From NCBI GenBank assembly GCA_022826705.1, contig JAJDUJ010000018.1, forward strand, positions 62,001-126,000: a stretch of DNA of 64,000 bases. Reading direction: 5' to 3'. Each line of letters opens with the position of its first letter. Position 1 is the stretch's first letter. Source of the stretch: Acidimicrobiia bacterium. Its GTDB lineage: Bacteria > Actinomycetota > Acidimicrobiia > Acidimicrobiales > Bin134. Positions 41,258 through 50,821 of the stretch are shown here, one piece after another. Both the position numbers and the translations under genes were made by a program. The notes under the pieces are model-generated. The model was not told the DNA's origin. It saw nothing but the letters and a program-made list of their open reading frames with translations, and ran no database searches.

Positions 41258-44124
41258 GTTTCCCCCTCATTGAGAACAGTAGTTGGCGCGGCGAAACGAG
41301 CTTCCTCGTCTGAGGTGGTTGCCCCCGACCGGCGGATGGCCCGCTCGTCGGTTCCGAGGTAGGACGCGATAACTGCGGGATCGGTGCGAACCTCAGCCGG
41401 CGAGCCCACCGCGATCACGCGGCCGGCTTCCAGACAGTAGATCCGGTCGCTGATCTGCATGATCATGGGCATGTCGTGCTCGATCACCAGCAGAGCAGCG
41501 CCCAGTTGGTCTTTGATCGACAACAGCAAGGGGGCGAACGCCTCGACCTCGCGCTGGGCCACCCCACCAGTCGGCTCGTCGAGGCACAGTACGCGGGCCT
41601 CCAGAGCCAGGAGGCAGCCAAGTTCGACGATGCGACGGGTGCCGGTGGAAAGCTCGGAAGTGAACTTGTCGGCATAGGGGCCGAGGCCGAGGAAGTCGGC
41701 GACGTCTTGGGCGTGGGCCCGCTGGGCCCGGTCGCGGCGATAGCCGTTGGGCAGGTGGGCTACCGCGGCGGTGAACGAGGTTCGCTGGCGCGATTCGGCC
41801 GCCACAGCCAGGGTCTCGAGCACGGTCAGGTCGGGGAAGAGCCGAGACTGCTGAAACGCCCGGCCCAAACCGAGCGCCGCGCGCCGGTCGGCGGCCATCT
41901 TGTGGATGGGACGGCCTTCCAGTTCGATTCGACCGGAGCACGGGACGAACCCGCTAATGGCGTTCATCAGGGTGGTCTTGCCCGCCCCGTTGGTTCCGAT
42001 AAGGCCCACTACTTCTTCGGCGTGGACTCGAATCGAGGCGTTGTCGACTGCGGTCAGGCCTCCGAATGCCACTGTCACCTCTTCGGCGACCAGCACCGGC
42101 CCGGTGGCGGCGGCAGCGTCGGATCGGGATACAACGCTGGCCACCTCGCGTCTCGGCGGCGGCTCGGGTTCGGGAAGGCGGGCCGCGTACCAGCCCAGGA
42201 AGCGGTCGCGTCCGGTGAGCACTACTTGGGCGAATCCGCCCGGGAAGTACATCAGGAGAACCAGCAGCCCGATGGAGGATGTCAAGAGCGGCACCAAGTT
42301 GTTGGCGGGCCACACGGCAGGAAGGCCCACGATCCACAGGGCGCCGAGGATCGGTCCTACCACGGTTCCGGCGCCGCCGATCACCGCGATGGCGACAATC
42401 TCTATGGAGTCTTGAAGCTGGAATCGCTCGGTCAGCCCCACGGAGACGTACAGACCGGCCAACAGTCCACCGCCGAGCCCGGCGATCACCCCAGACACCA
42501 CAAAGGCCTGGATTCCCGCCCTGGAGGGCGAGATCGTGTACGCCGACGCGGCAGTACTGTTGTCTCGCACCGCCAGCCATCGACGCCCAACCCCGGTGGC
42601 TCGCATTCTGGCCACCAGAACAATCACCACCACCAGGGCGATTACCGAGAAGAAGTAGTAGCTGCGCTGTTCGGTCAGGTCGACAGGTCCCGTGGCTCGG
42701 GGGAGTGAAACGGTGTAGGAATCGCCTGAGAAAAATGGTCGCCGCCAGAGAAACTGCTGCCCCAACAAGGCCAACGCCAAGGTGGCGATAGCAAGATGGA
42801 AGCCCCGAATCCGCAAGGCGCCCAACCCGATGACCACTGCGACGGCACCAGTAACCGCTGCGCCCACCAGCAAGGCCAACAGGAAGTGGATGTCGGGTAG
42901 GGCCAGAGTGAACGATGCCCCGCCCAGGCCGATCCCGATATCGCGCCCGGCGACCAGTGCCGCGGTGGTCAGACCGCCGATGCCGGCCAGTGCGGCCTGC
43001 CCCAGCGAGATCTGACCGGTCCACCCGGAGAGCACCACCAACGAGATTCCGATCAGGGCAAATAGCAGCACTTCGCTGTACAGGAGTTGGCGCGATGCCT
43101 GGGTTATCAGGATGGGGAGGATCGCCGCGCCCGCAATGAGAAGGCCAATGCCGATGCGTGAGGAGTGGCGGACCCACCAGAGGCGGGCCACCGCGTGGGG
43201 AAGCGGGCGGGTGGTGGGCACGAACGAGAACGACTCGTCGCTTCCGGAGAGCCGCCGGCTGGCCACCAGCGTGGTGGCGATGACGATCAGGAAGAGTGAT
43301 CCGTCGTAGAGCCCCGCGGTGGTCGGCCAGTTGAATACCAACAGCGATCGGAGCAGCCCCAGGGCCACTCCGGCAATCATCGCCACTGGAAAGTTGCGAA
43401 GCCGCCCGATCAGGGCCGCGGCCAGAACCTGGACCAGGGTGGCCGGCCCCAGTGACCGAAATCCACTGGGCTGGCCGTTGATCCCCGCCACCAGGATCAG
43501 TGCTACTGCGGCCAAGAGTCCCGCAATGATCCATGTGATGGTCGAGATGATCTTGGGGCTGATGGCGGTGAGTCGGGCCAGGTCGGGGTTGGAGGCCGCG
43601 GCCCGAACTGCCCGCCCTTGTGCAGTGCGCTGGAGGTAGTAGGTGAGGGCCGCGGTGAGAACGGGAACCGCGATGATCACGATCAGCTCGACGCCTCGCA
43701 CTCGGAGCCCGAGAATCTCCCACTGGCCGGAAAGCGCCACCGGGTATCGGTTTGCCATCGACACTTCGATTTCGGGCAGTGCAATCTGGAGCAGTTCGCA
43801 GAGCTGGGCGATCCCGATGGTGGCCACCAGGAGAATGACCCTCGGGGCGCGGAACAACCGGGTGATCACGGTGAGCTCCAGCGCGGCGGCGATCAGGCCG
43901 CCCGCCACCACCGAAATGATGGCCGCGGGCCAGAACGGCCAGTCGTAGGTGAGCACCAACAGGGCCAGCAGGCTGGCTGACAGCACACCGAGCGATCCCA
44001 CCGCGAAGTTGATGACCCCGCTGGCCCGGTAGATCAGCACGACGCCGAGGGCCAGCAAGCCTATGAGCAGGCCGTCGATCACTCCCAGATAGACGATCTG
44101 GCTGGTGAGGGTGAAGGCCAGCAT
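41254..44124 (-). CDS. LivH-LivM-LivG fused ABC transporter, set 2
   Basis: A 956-residue triple fusion parallel to 16724-19615: LivH (LALGVVLIYRASGVINFAVG), LivM (LVVLSGWTGQISLGQAALAG) and LivG (Walker A GTNGAGKTT, LGRAFQQSRLF, STGTRRIVEL, VLCLDEPTGGVAQRE). Both linkers and all nucleotide-site residues are intact. It starts with ATG at 44124, overlapping the MFS-LivF stop as TGATG, and its stop overlaps the binding-protein start as ATGA. The binding protein in the same operon sets the direction: uptake, if the complex behaves as a usual Liv system. Confidence 0.93.
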   Translation of the reverse strand: MLAFTLTSQIVYLGVIDGLLIGLLALGVVLIYRASGVINFAVGSLGVLSASLLALLVLTYDWPFWPAAIISVVAGGLIAAALELTVITRLFRAPRVILLVATIGIAQLCELLQIALPEIEVSMANRYPVALSGQWEILGLRVRGVELIVIIAVPVLTAALTYYLQRTAQGRAVRAAASNPDLARLTAISPKIISTITWIIAGLLAAVALILVAGINGQPSGFRSLGPATLVQVLAAALIGRLRNFPVAMIAGVALGLLRSLLVFNWPTTAGLYDGSLFLIVIATTLVASRRLSGSDESFSFVPTTRPLPHAVARLWWVRHSSRIGIGLLIAGAAILPILITQASRQLLYSEVLLFALIGISLVVLSGWTGQISLGQAALAGIGGLTTAALVAGRDIGIGLGGASFTLALPDIHFLLALLVGAAVTGAVAVVIGLGALRIRGFHLAIATLALALLGQQFLWRRPFFSGDSYTVSLPRATGPVDLTEQRSYYFFSVIALVVVIVLVARMRATGVGRRWLAVRDNSTAASAYTISPSRAGIQAFVVSGVIAGLGGGLLAGLYVSVGLTERFQLQDSIEIVAIAVIGGAGTVVGPILGALWIVGLPAVWPANNLVPLLTSSIGLLVLLMYFPGGFAQVVLTGRDRFLGWYAARLPEPEPPPRREVASVVSRSDAAAATGPVLVAEEVTVAFGGLTAVDNASIRVHAEEVVGLIGTNGAGKTTLMNAISGFVPCSGRIELEGRPIHKMAADRRAALGLGRAFQQSRLFPDLTVLETLAVAAESRQRTSFTAAVAHLPNGYRRDRAQRAHAQDVADFLGLGPYADKFTSELSTGTRRIVELGCLLALEARVLCLDEPTGGVAQREVEAFAPLLLSIKDQLGAALLVIEHDMPMIMQISDRIYCLEAGRVIAVGSPAEVRTDPAVIASYLGTDERAIRRSGATTSDEEARFAAPTTVLNEGET

Positions 44125-46361
44125 CAGCTCTCGTCCAGATCAGTCTGAGGGCCGGTGGCCGCGTCGCGGCCCAGGAACACGGCGCGGGCCAAGTCGTCGC
44201 GCTCCAGGAGGCTCTGGGCCGACCCGGTGAACCGCACATGGCCCTTCTCCATGAACACCGCACGATCGGCCAATGTCAGCGCGACATTGAGCGACTGCTC
44301 CACGATGATCATCGTCTGACCGGCGTCGCGCAGACGTTCGACCACGGTCAGGAGGTCTTGGACTACGACGGGAGCGAGGCCGAGAGAGAGCTCGTCGATG
44401 ATGAGCACCTCCGGGTCGTGCATGATCACCCGGGCCAGCGCCAGCATCTGCTTCTGCCCGCCGCTGAGGTCGTGAGCCAACGTCTTGGGCCGCTCCCCGA
44501 GCACCGGGAACAGCTCAAATGCCCGATCTAGCCGCCCGGTGATGTCGGGCTTGGATCCGGCGTCGCTGCGGATGATCGCCGCCGAAGTCTCGAGGTTCTC
44601 AAGGACGGTGAGGTGGGGAAACACCCCTTGGCCGCCGGGCAGCAAGAAGATGCCCTCCCTCACCCGCTGTTCGGGCGACGCCAATGTCATGTTGCGACCG
44701 TTGAGCCGCACGACGCCCCGGGAGGGGATGCCCAAACCGGCGGCCACCCGCAGAGCTGTGGATTTGCCCGCTCCGTTGGTGCCGAGCAACGCCAGGGTCT
44801 CACCCCGGGCCACCTCGAGGTTCACGTCGAACAGAACCTGCACCGGGCCGTAGGAGAAGTCGATGTTGTGGAGCTGAAGCACCGGAATGTCGCTGGGGTC
44901 AGCCCTCATCCGGTCTTGCTCGGCCTTCTCCTCCCGAATCTCCTCTACCACCAAGGTGAGGTCGGCCCGAATGTGCCGGGCGCCGTTGATGGTCAACAAG
45001 CCACCCACGATCATGGCACCGGGAACAACGGCCAACAGGGCGGTGCGGGGTGATGTGGCATCGGAGATGAGGCCCATCACGATGGCCCCGCCGAGACCGC
45101 CGACCCCGAAAACCAGCGACATCCCGATGGCCGAGCCCAGCGCCCGCATGCGGTAGGGGTTGATGTGGGCCAGAGTCGGCCCCAAAAGCGACAGGGCCGG
45201 GGCGGCAAACAGCGCCTTGAGCCCGGTCATCACCGCGAATGTGGCCGGTGATGGCATCAGCAGTTGGAGCACGGCGAAGAACGCCATCGGGAAGAACAGC
45301 GACCCCAGCAAGGCCATTGCCTGCGGAGGGGTGCGGCGGTAGAAGCCGTCGTACCACTTGGCCACGAAGGGGATCATGAACAGGGCGATCACGCCGGGGG
45401 TGCTGTTGGCCAGGGCCCGCTCGAACGGGCCGAGTTCGAAGCGCTCGTCGAGGTAGAGATTGAGGAAGAGGCCGTCGGATATCAGGCTGAAGCCAAGGGC
45501 CACTGCGGCCATCAACGCCCATTTCATCGTTCGCACCTTGAATAGCCGCTGGAAGGCGGCGCCGAGCGAGATGGGTCCCGGCCTTAAGTCGGTGAGCGTC
45601 TCGCCGATGGCGGAGCGCTGTTCGAACTGGCCCCGCGGCGGGTCGGTGAGGAACAAGATGGCCACGCCGACGATCAGAGTGGGGACCGAAGCGGCGATGA
45701 ACCCCCAGCGCCAGGCGTCGTCCCCGCCTATCAACGAGACCAGCCCGCCGACGGCCAGCGGCGCGATGAATGCACCCGATCTTCCGGCCACATCCTTGGC
45801 GGCATACACCCGGGCCCGGGCCTCGACGGGATAGCTGTCGGCCATGATGGCGCCCTGCACCGAATGGGTCTGCGATCGGCCGAACGCGATGGCGCAATTG
45901 ACGATGAAGAACCAGAACGCGGTCTGTACGAAACCGAGCAACAAGGTCATGGCCGACCAGAAGATGGTGGCCAAAGCCACCAATCTGGCCCGGTTGCCGT
46001 TGTCGGCGATCCGGGACAGCAACAGGCCGCCGGCCACGATGAACACGTTGCCCCCCGCGGTGATGGTGCCCAGCACGGCGTCGCTGACCCCCAGCGACTC
46101 TTGGATGTCGGGGCCGAGGAGCCCCAAGGCGCTGATTCCAAGGGCGTCGGTAGCGTCGAGGGCTCCCAGCAGGACGATGGTGGACACCCCACCAATCGAG
46201 ATGGCCTCTTTCAGCGAGACTTCCTTGGCGCCGACGCCGGGGAGTTCGCTGTCGTCCAGAATCACCGGCTCTGCGGCCAGTTCCGCCTGGCGCTCAGCCT
46301 CCGCGGCCAGGATCTGGTCGCTCAGAGTGCTGGCTTCTGGACTGGGATCCCCCGTTCCCAT
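44124..46361 (-). CDS. MFS permease fused to a LivF-type ABC ATPase, set 2
   Basis: A 745-residue hybrid, exactly as long as the set-1 protein. The MFS part (about 70-475) has a degraded motif A (SRIADNGNR in place of GxLADRxRR) and the LTDPPRGQFEQ central loop. The LivF part has Walker A GTNGAGKST, signature DLSGGQKQM and Walker B VLIIDELSLGLAP. The shared length, same fusion point and same TGATG link to LivHMG show that this is a conserved design and not a cloning or assembly error. The motif A change argues that the MFS half may not be an ordinary secondary carrier. Confidence 0.91.
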   Translation of the reverse strand: MGTGDPSPEASTLSDQILAAEAERQAELAAEPVILDDSELPGVGAKEVSLKEAISIGGVSTIVLLGALDATDALGISALGLLGPDIQESLGVSDAVLGTITAGGNVFIVAGGLLLSRIADNGNRARLVALATIFWSAMTLLLGFVQTAFWFFIVNCAIAFGRSQTHSVQGAIMADSYPVEARARVYAAKDVAGRSGAFIAPLAVGGLVSLIGGDDAWRWGFIAASVPTLIVGVAILFLTDPPRGQFEQRSAIGETLTDLRPGPISLGAAFQRLFKVRTMKWALMAAVALGFSLISDGLFLNLYLDERFELGPFERALANSTPGVIALFMIPFVAKWYDGFYRRTPPQAMALLGSLFFPMAFFAVLQLLMPSPATFAVMTGLKALFAAPALSLLGPTLAHINPYRMRALGSAIGMSLVFGVGGLGGAIVMGLISDATSPRTALLAVVPGAMIVGGLLTINGARHIRADLTLVVEEIREEKAEQDRMRADPSDIPVLQLHNIDFSYGPVQVLFDVNLEVARGETLALLGTNGAGKSTALRVAAGLGIPSRGVVRLNGRNMTLASPEQRVREGIFLLPGGQGVFPHLTVLENLETSAAIIRSDAGSKPDITGRLDRAFELFPVLGERPKTLAHDLSGGQKQMLALARVIMHDPEVLIIDELSLGLAPVVVQDLLTVVERLRDAGQTMIIVEQSLNVALTLADRAVFMEKGHVRFTGSAQSLLERDDLARAVFLGRDAATGPQTDLDES

Positions 46362-46423
46362 GGGACGTTAACCTAGGGCTACAGGGGCATGGAAGGTGAT
46401 GGCCTCTGGTACCGTCGAGGGGG

Positions 46424-47383
46424 ATGCACGTTTCTGACCCGCCGATTCTGCTTACTGATGTGCTGGACGATGTTGGGGCTGCGATCAAGCTGCTGGCCCA
46501 AGAGGCCCCCTATGTGCCGCTGGGGGGTTGGTACAACCCCGGGGCTGATCCTCACGCCCGCACCCGTCCGCTGTGGTTCCGGGACGACTGGGTGAATGAG
46601 ACCATCGCCGTGCCGGGGTCGGAGGTGTTCTTGGACAACCCGGCCTATATCGACTCGGCCAAGGCGTTCTACCGCGCCGAGATCGTGGAGCCCCACAGCG
46701 TGTATGTGAACCAGATGATGGCCATTCCGCAAGCGGGGCCGGCCCACACCGACAACCCCCGCTTCGCCGGACGCGACCGCACTAACACGCCCATGTGGCT
46801 GTTGCGGGCCATGCTGTGGTCGGGTCTGTTCGACGACCTGTCGTTCCCGCAGGCAACCGCCATCTGGTGGCTCAACGATGTCGACGGTGGCGGGATCCGT
46901 TACTGGCCCTACGGGCCCGACCAACCACCCGAAGAACATGTGGGCAACATGGCCAACACTGCGCTGATGGGCGACAACCACGGCATGTTCCACCAGGTCA
47001 ACGCCATCGGCCCCTTCGATATCGGCACGCCCATGGTCACTCCGATGGCGGAGTTTGCGCCGACGGGCAGCCCCGATGGCGACTGGGTTGTCACCGACCA
47101 CGGCGAGGAGGTGTACCGCACGCCGCTGGCCGATGTCCGGATCAGCGTGCTGTGGAAGGCCGATGTGTACATCGACGCCGACCACAAGAACCGGCTGGCC
47201 TCCAATCCCCTGAGCCGCGACGACATCGCCGCCCGCTTCAATGCCGACCTTGAGGAGCGGGGGATCGACGCTCGCTTCGATCCCAACCGCATCGACGACG
47301 ACCCCGACCACGCGGCCATGATCGCCGAGCACTACCCCGAAGCCCGTCCCATGGACGCGCTGCCCTCGGTGTTCGACTACTGA
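46424..47383 (+). CDS. Uncharacterised protein, possible 2OG-Fe(II)-oxygenase-like
   Basis: A 319-residue soluble protein that I do not firmly recognise. An HxD pair (His108, Asp110 in GPAHTDNPRF), a later His (His186 or His190 in GDNHGMFHQV) and RISVLWKADVY could be the iron and 2-oxoglutarate ligands of a double-stranded beta-helix oxygenase; this is a reading from motifs, not a family match. It is divergent from the set-2 transporter operon (62-base gap) and convergent with the DUF1214-like gene, so it may act on the imported compound. Confidence 0.78.
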   Translation: MHVSDPPILLTDVLDDVGAAIKLLAQEAPYVPLGGWYNPGADPHARTRPLWFRDDWVNETIAVPGSEVFLDNPAYIDSAKAFYRAEIVEPHSVYVNQMMAIPQAGPAHTDNPRFAGRDRTNTPMWLLRAMLWSGLFDDLSFPQATAIWWLNDVDGGGIRYWPYGPDQPPEEHVGNMANTALMGDNHGMFHQVNAIGPFDIGTPMVTPMAEFAPTGSPDGDWVVTDHGEEVYRTPLADVRISVLWKADVYIDADHKNRLASNPLSRDDIAARFNADLEERGIDARFDPNRIDDDPDHAAMIAEHYPEARPMDALPSVFDY

Positions 47384-47401
47384 TCAGCCGCCGCTGCCGC
47401 G

Positions 47402-48568
47402 TCAGCCCAGATCGGAAAAGCGCACCAGCTTCGTGGTGATCACGGGGACCGACTCGTGCTCCACGAAGCGCAACCCCATCACTCCGTGGTCGCGGCCCGC
47501 GGAATCGACCCAGACGCCCGTTGCCGGCTTCTCGGCCGCCACCACCAGCCGCACCACTCCGTCGGCGTCGGCCTCCACGTCTTGAGACGATGCGTAGCCC
47601 TGGCCGGTGAAGTAGTTGGCCAGGTTTTCCATCCAGTGGTTGCACAGCTGGAAGTTCCAATGGCGGCAAACCGGGGGCTTGAACTCCACCAACAGCGCCT
47701 CCCCCTCGCCAATGCGCCAGTAGCCGAACTCGAAGTGGCGGTCGTCGGGGGAGCCGCCCACCCGGAGATAGTGCTCGGTGGTGAGCTGTAGCTGGTTCTC
47801 TTCCTTGAGCAGCGTGTCGGTCCAGTCGGCGTAGTCGGACTGCACCGACAGCACCATCTGGGCCGCGAGGGCCAGCCGCTTCGACATCTCGGCCGCGTCC
47901 GGCGTGTCAATCACCGGGGTGGGCTCGAGTGGCTCGATCATCAGCCGAGGCGACGACTGAGAGTCGCGGTCGTCGTAGACGATTCGCATCATCAGCTCTC
48001 GGGTCTGTGGGGCGACCGGCATCCAGTTGTCGACGCCGGGATCGTCCACCGACAGCACGAAATCAACGTTTCCGGCGCCGTCGGTGAACTCGTCGAGCAG
48101 GGCGGTGAACGGTGTCTGCGACCAGCTCGGATTGAACTCCTCCAGCACGGCGACGGCCCGGTCGCCCACTGATTCCACCCCGACCCAGTCGGGCACCTTC
48201 GGGGTCCACGCCGACATGTGGACGTAGGGGGCGGAGCCCCTTTGGCCGGTGACCCGGTACCGCTTGGTGGCGTCTATGGGCTGCACCACGTGATCCTGGT
48301 CGGGCGACTGGACCCCCTGGCCGCCCTTCATGGGCGGCGGGATGATCCAAATCGCCCTCTTCTCCATCGGGGGGAGGTTCTCGATGCAGCGCATATAGGC
48401 CATCAGCGACATGCGGGTCAGGTAGCGGAACCCCTCCACCCGGTCTTGCTCGTTGGCGTCGGGAGTGCGTTCGACCACCACCTGGCCGGCGGCTCGCATC
48501 GTGTCGCAGAAGTCGTTCCACGCCTCCCCGGTCATCAACCGATCTCGTGCCGCAGCCTCATTAGTCAT
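47402..48568 (-). CDS. DUF1214-like protein
   Basis: A 388-residue protein. The C-terminal half (YWRIGEGEALLVEFKPPV, FQLCNHWMENLANY, VDSAGRDHGVMG, TTKLVRF) fits the DUF1214 pattern; the N-terminal half is helical. The start is set at ATG 48568 (MTNEAAARDR), with GGAGAAAGG upstream, not at a GTG six codons earlier. DUF1214 proteins often lie near P450s and lipid or steroid catabolic genes; their reaction is not established. It is divergent from the luciferase-like gene at 48643. Confidence 0.78.
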   Translation of the reverse strand: MTNEAAARDRLMTGEAWNDFCDTMRAAGQVVVERTPDANEQDRVEGFRYLTRMSLMAYMRCIENLPPMEKRAIWIIPPPMKGGQGVQSPDQDHVVQPIDATKRYRVTGQRGSAPYVHMSAWTPKVPDWVGVESVGDRAVAVLEEFNPSWSQTPFTALLDEFTDGAGNVDFVLSVDDPGVDNWMPVAPQTRELMMRIVYDDRDSQSSPRLMIEPLEPTPVIDTPDAAEMSKRLALAAQMVLSVQSDYADWTDTLLKEENQLQLTTEHYLRVGGSPDDRHFEFGYWRIGEGEALLVEFKPPVCRHWNFQLCNHWMENLANYFTGQGYASSQDVEADADGVVRLVVAAEKPATGVWVDSAGRDHGVMGLRFVEHESVPVITTKLVRFSDLG

Positions 48569-48642
48569 GGTTTGACCTTTCTCCACTCGGCGCTCACTCT
48601 ATGTGGGCCCAGAGATGAAGATAGAAGCGTCGGAGGCAAGAC

Positions 48643-49482
48643 ATGAAGCTCGCGTTCAAGACCATGCCGCAGAACATCGAGTGGTCGGTCATGTTGGAGA
48701 CATGGCAGGAGCTCGACGCTGATCCCCGGTACGAGTCGGCCTGGGTCTTCGATCACTTTTATCCCATCTACGGCGGCGAGGAGGGCCCGTGTTTGGAGGC
48801 ATGGGTAACCCTGAGCGCGTTGGCCCAGGCCACCGAGCGCATTCGGATCGGGTCGATGGTCAATGCCGCCCCCTACCGGCATCCCGGGCTTTGCGCGGCC
48901 ATGGCCTCGTCTCTGGATATCGTGTCGGGCGGCCGACTCGACCTGGGGCTCGGCGCTGGCTGGAACGAAGTAGAGGCCGGAGCCTACGGGATCAGCCTCG
49001 CCGAGCGCTTCGACCGGTTCGAGGAGTACCTGGAGTGCGTGGTCTCGCTGCTCAGCCAGCCGATCACCGACTTCCAGGGTCGCCACTACACCCTCACCAA
49101 CGCCCGCAATGAGCCCAAGGGCCCCCAGCAGCCCACCCCGCCCATCGTGATCGGCGGCGCCGGCCCCCGCCGGACCATGCCCTTGGTGGCGAAATGGGCC
49201 GACCACTGGAACTTCCCCGGCGGCGAAGTAGACAAGTTCTCCGAGGTCAAGGCCCGGCTGGTCGAGTGCTGCGAGGAGATCGGCCGCGACCCCGCCGAGA
49301 TCACCACCTCCACCCACCTCATCTACCAAGCCGAAGACCCCATCGACAAAGTCCTCACTCAAGCCGAGCAATACAAGGAAGCCGGCCTAGACCTAGCCAT
49401 CCTCTACCCCTTCTCACCCGTCCCCCCCGCCTCCGTCCACGAAATGGCCGACGCTCTAGAACCCGTCGTCGATGCCGACTAG
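48643..49482 (+). CDS. Luciferase-like (LLM) F420/flavin-dependent oxidoreductase
   Basis: A 279-residue TIM-barrel oxidoreductase: SAWVFDHFYP, IRIGSMVNAAPYRHPGLCA, LDLGLGAGWNEVEAGAYGI and PPIVIGGAGPRRTMPLVAKWAD, the standard LLM pattern in actinobacteria that use coenzyme F420. GGAGG precedes the ATG. It opens a rightward run with MaoC-like, acyl-CoA dehydrogenase, SDR and CaiB genes, so it probably oxidises an intermediate of that acyl-CoA route. F420 use is inferred from the family. Confidence 0.92.
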   Translation: MKLAFKTMPQNIEWSVMLETWQELDADPRYESAWVFDHFYPIYGGEEGPCLEAWVTLSALAQATERIRIGSMVNAAPYRHPGLCAAMASSLDIVSGGRLDLGLGAGWNEVEAGAYGISLAERFDRFEEYLECVVSLLSQPITDFQGRHYTLTNARNEPKGPQQPTPPIVIGGAGPRRTMPLVAKWADHWNFPGGEVDKFSEVKARLVECCEEIGRDPAEITTSTHLIYQAEDPIDKVLTQAEQYKEAGLDLAILYPFSPVPPASVHEMADALEPVVDAD

Positions 49483-49543
49483 GTGAATCTGGGCCCTGTC
49501 TTCAGGGGAGAAGCGGACTAGGTCTTCCGGTACAGTCCGATGC

Positions 49544-50821
49544 GTGTCGGACGGGGGTGCGATAACCGACGAGGCTATTGCTCGGTTGCGGGCTCGGATC
49601 GGGATTGCTCAGCCGCATCCTCAGCCTCCTTGGTATCGCGAGCCCAACACCGACGCGTTTCGCCAGGTGGCGGAGGCATTCGGCGACGACAACCCGCTGT
49701 GGTGCGATCCCGATTACGGGGCGGGCACCGTGTGGGGAGGGCCGATCTCGTCGCCCAACATGAACGGGGGCGACACGCTCATTGGGGAGAACGAGGTTGA
49801 GAAGCTCGACCCCGACATCAAGGCGCTGCTGAAGGGTGATCCGCTCAAGGGGGCCCACGCCTATTACTCGGGCAGCTTTCGCGAGTGGTGGGCGCCGCTT
49901 CGCCCCGGGATGCGGGTCACCCGGCGGAATGCCCTGGTGGGCGTGCACGACAAGAAGAGCGAGTTTGCGGCCCGCACCGTGCACGAGTGGACGGCGGAGG
50001 TGTTCGCCACCCAGGGGGCGGTGCTGTCGGCCCAGTACCGGCTGATGATCCGAACTGACCGGGGGGCGGTGGAGCGCAAGGCCGACGAGGGCAGGGGCAA
50101 GTACGGCGACATCGAGATCGAGCCCTACACCGATGAGCAGATTGCCGAGATCACCGAGGCGGTTCGCGCCGAGCCGGAGCGCCGCCGGGGCGCTGAGCCG
50201 CGCTGGTGGGAAGACGTGGAGGAGGGCGACGAGCTGCCGCCGCTGGTCAAGGGGCCCATGCGGGTCACCGACATGGTGGTGTGGCACACCGGCATGGGCA
50301 TGGGACTCTACGGGGTGAAGGCGCTGCGGCTGGGTGCGCAGCAGCGCCAGCGGGTGCCGGGGTTCTTCCGGCCTGACGATCTCAACATTCCCGACGTGCA
50401 GCAGCGGGTCCACTGGGATCCCGAGTGGGCCCGGCGGGCAGGCAACCCGGCGATATACGACTACGGCCGTATGCGGGAAACATGGCTGGTGCACCTGTGT
50501 ACCGACTGGATGGGCGACGACGCCTGGCTGGCCGCTCTCGACGTGGAGTTCCGCCGGTTCAACTATGTGGGCGACACCCACTGGATGCGGGGCACGGTGG
50601 CCCGCAAGTACCGCACCGACGAGGGCGCCCCCGCCGTCGACCTCGACATCTACGGCGAGAACCAGCGGGGCGAGACCACTTGTCCCGGACACGCCACGAT
50701 CCTGCTGCCGAGCCGGGAGCACGGACCGGTTAGGTTGCCCACCCCGCCGGGAGGGGCCACCACCGCGGCCGATGCGCTCGATGCGCTCGTCGAGCGGTTC
50801 GAGGCGATGTCGGCGGAATGA
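49544..50821 (+). CDS. MaoC-like / double hot-dog acyl-CoA dehydratase
   Basis: A 425-residue protein with two hot-dog-like halves: an N-terminal FAS1-dehydratase-like part (FGDDNPLWCDPDYG, PLRPGMRVT) and a C-terminal MaoC-like part (MRVTDMVVWHTGMGMG, FRRFNYVGDTHWMRG). Members hydrate or dehydrate enoyl- and hydroxyacyl-CoA. The GTG start at 49544 is used; no strong ribosome-binding site is seen. Its TGA overlaps the acyl-CoA dehydrogenase ATG (ATGA), so the pair should be made together and perform successive steps. Confidence 0.87.
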   Translation: MSDGGAITDEAIARLRARIGIAQPHPQPPWYREPNTDAFRQVAEAFGDDNPLWCDPDYGAGTVWGGPISSPNMNGGDTLIGENEVEKLDPDIKALLKGDPLKGAHAYYSGSFREWWAPLRPGMRVTRRNALVGVHDKKSEFAARTVHEWTAEVFATQGAVLSAQYRLMIRTDRGAVERKADEGRGKYGDIEIEPYTDEQIAEITEAVRAEPERRRGAEPRWWEDVEEGDELPPLVKGPMRVTDMVVWHTGMGMGLYGVKALRLGAQQRQRVPGFFRPDDLNIPDVQQRVHWDPEWARRAGNPAIYDYGRMRETWLVHLCTDWMGDDAWLAALDVEFRRFNYVGDTHWMRGTVARKYRTDEGAPAVDLDIYGENQRGETTCPGHATILLPSREHGPVRLPTPPGGATTAADALDALVERFEAMSAE

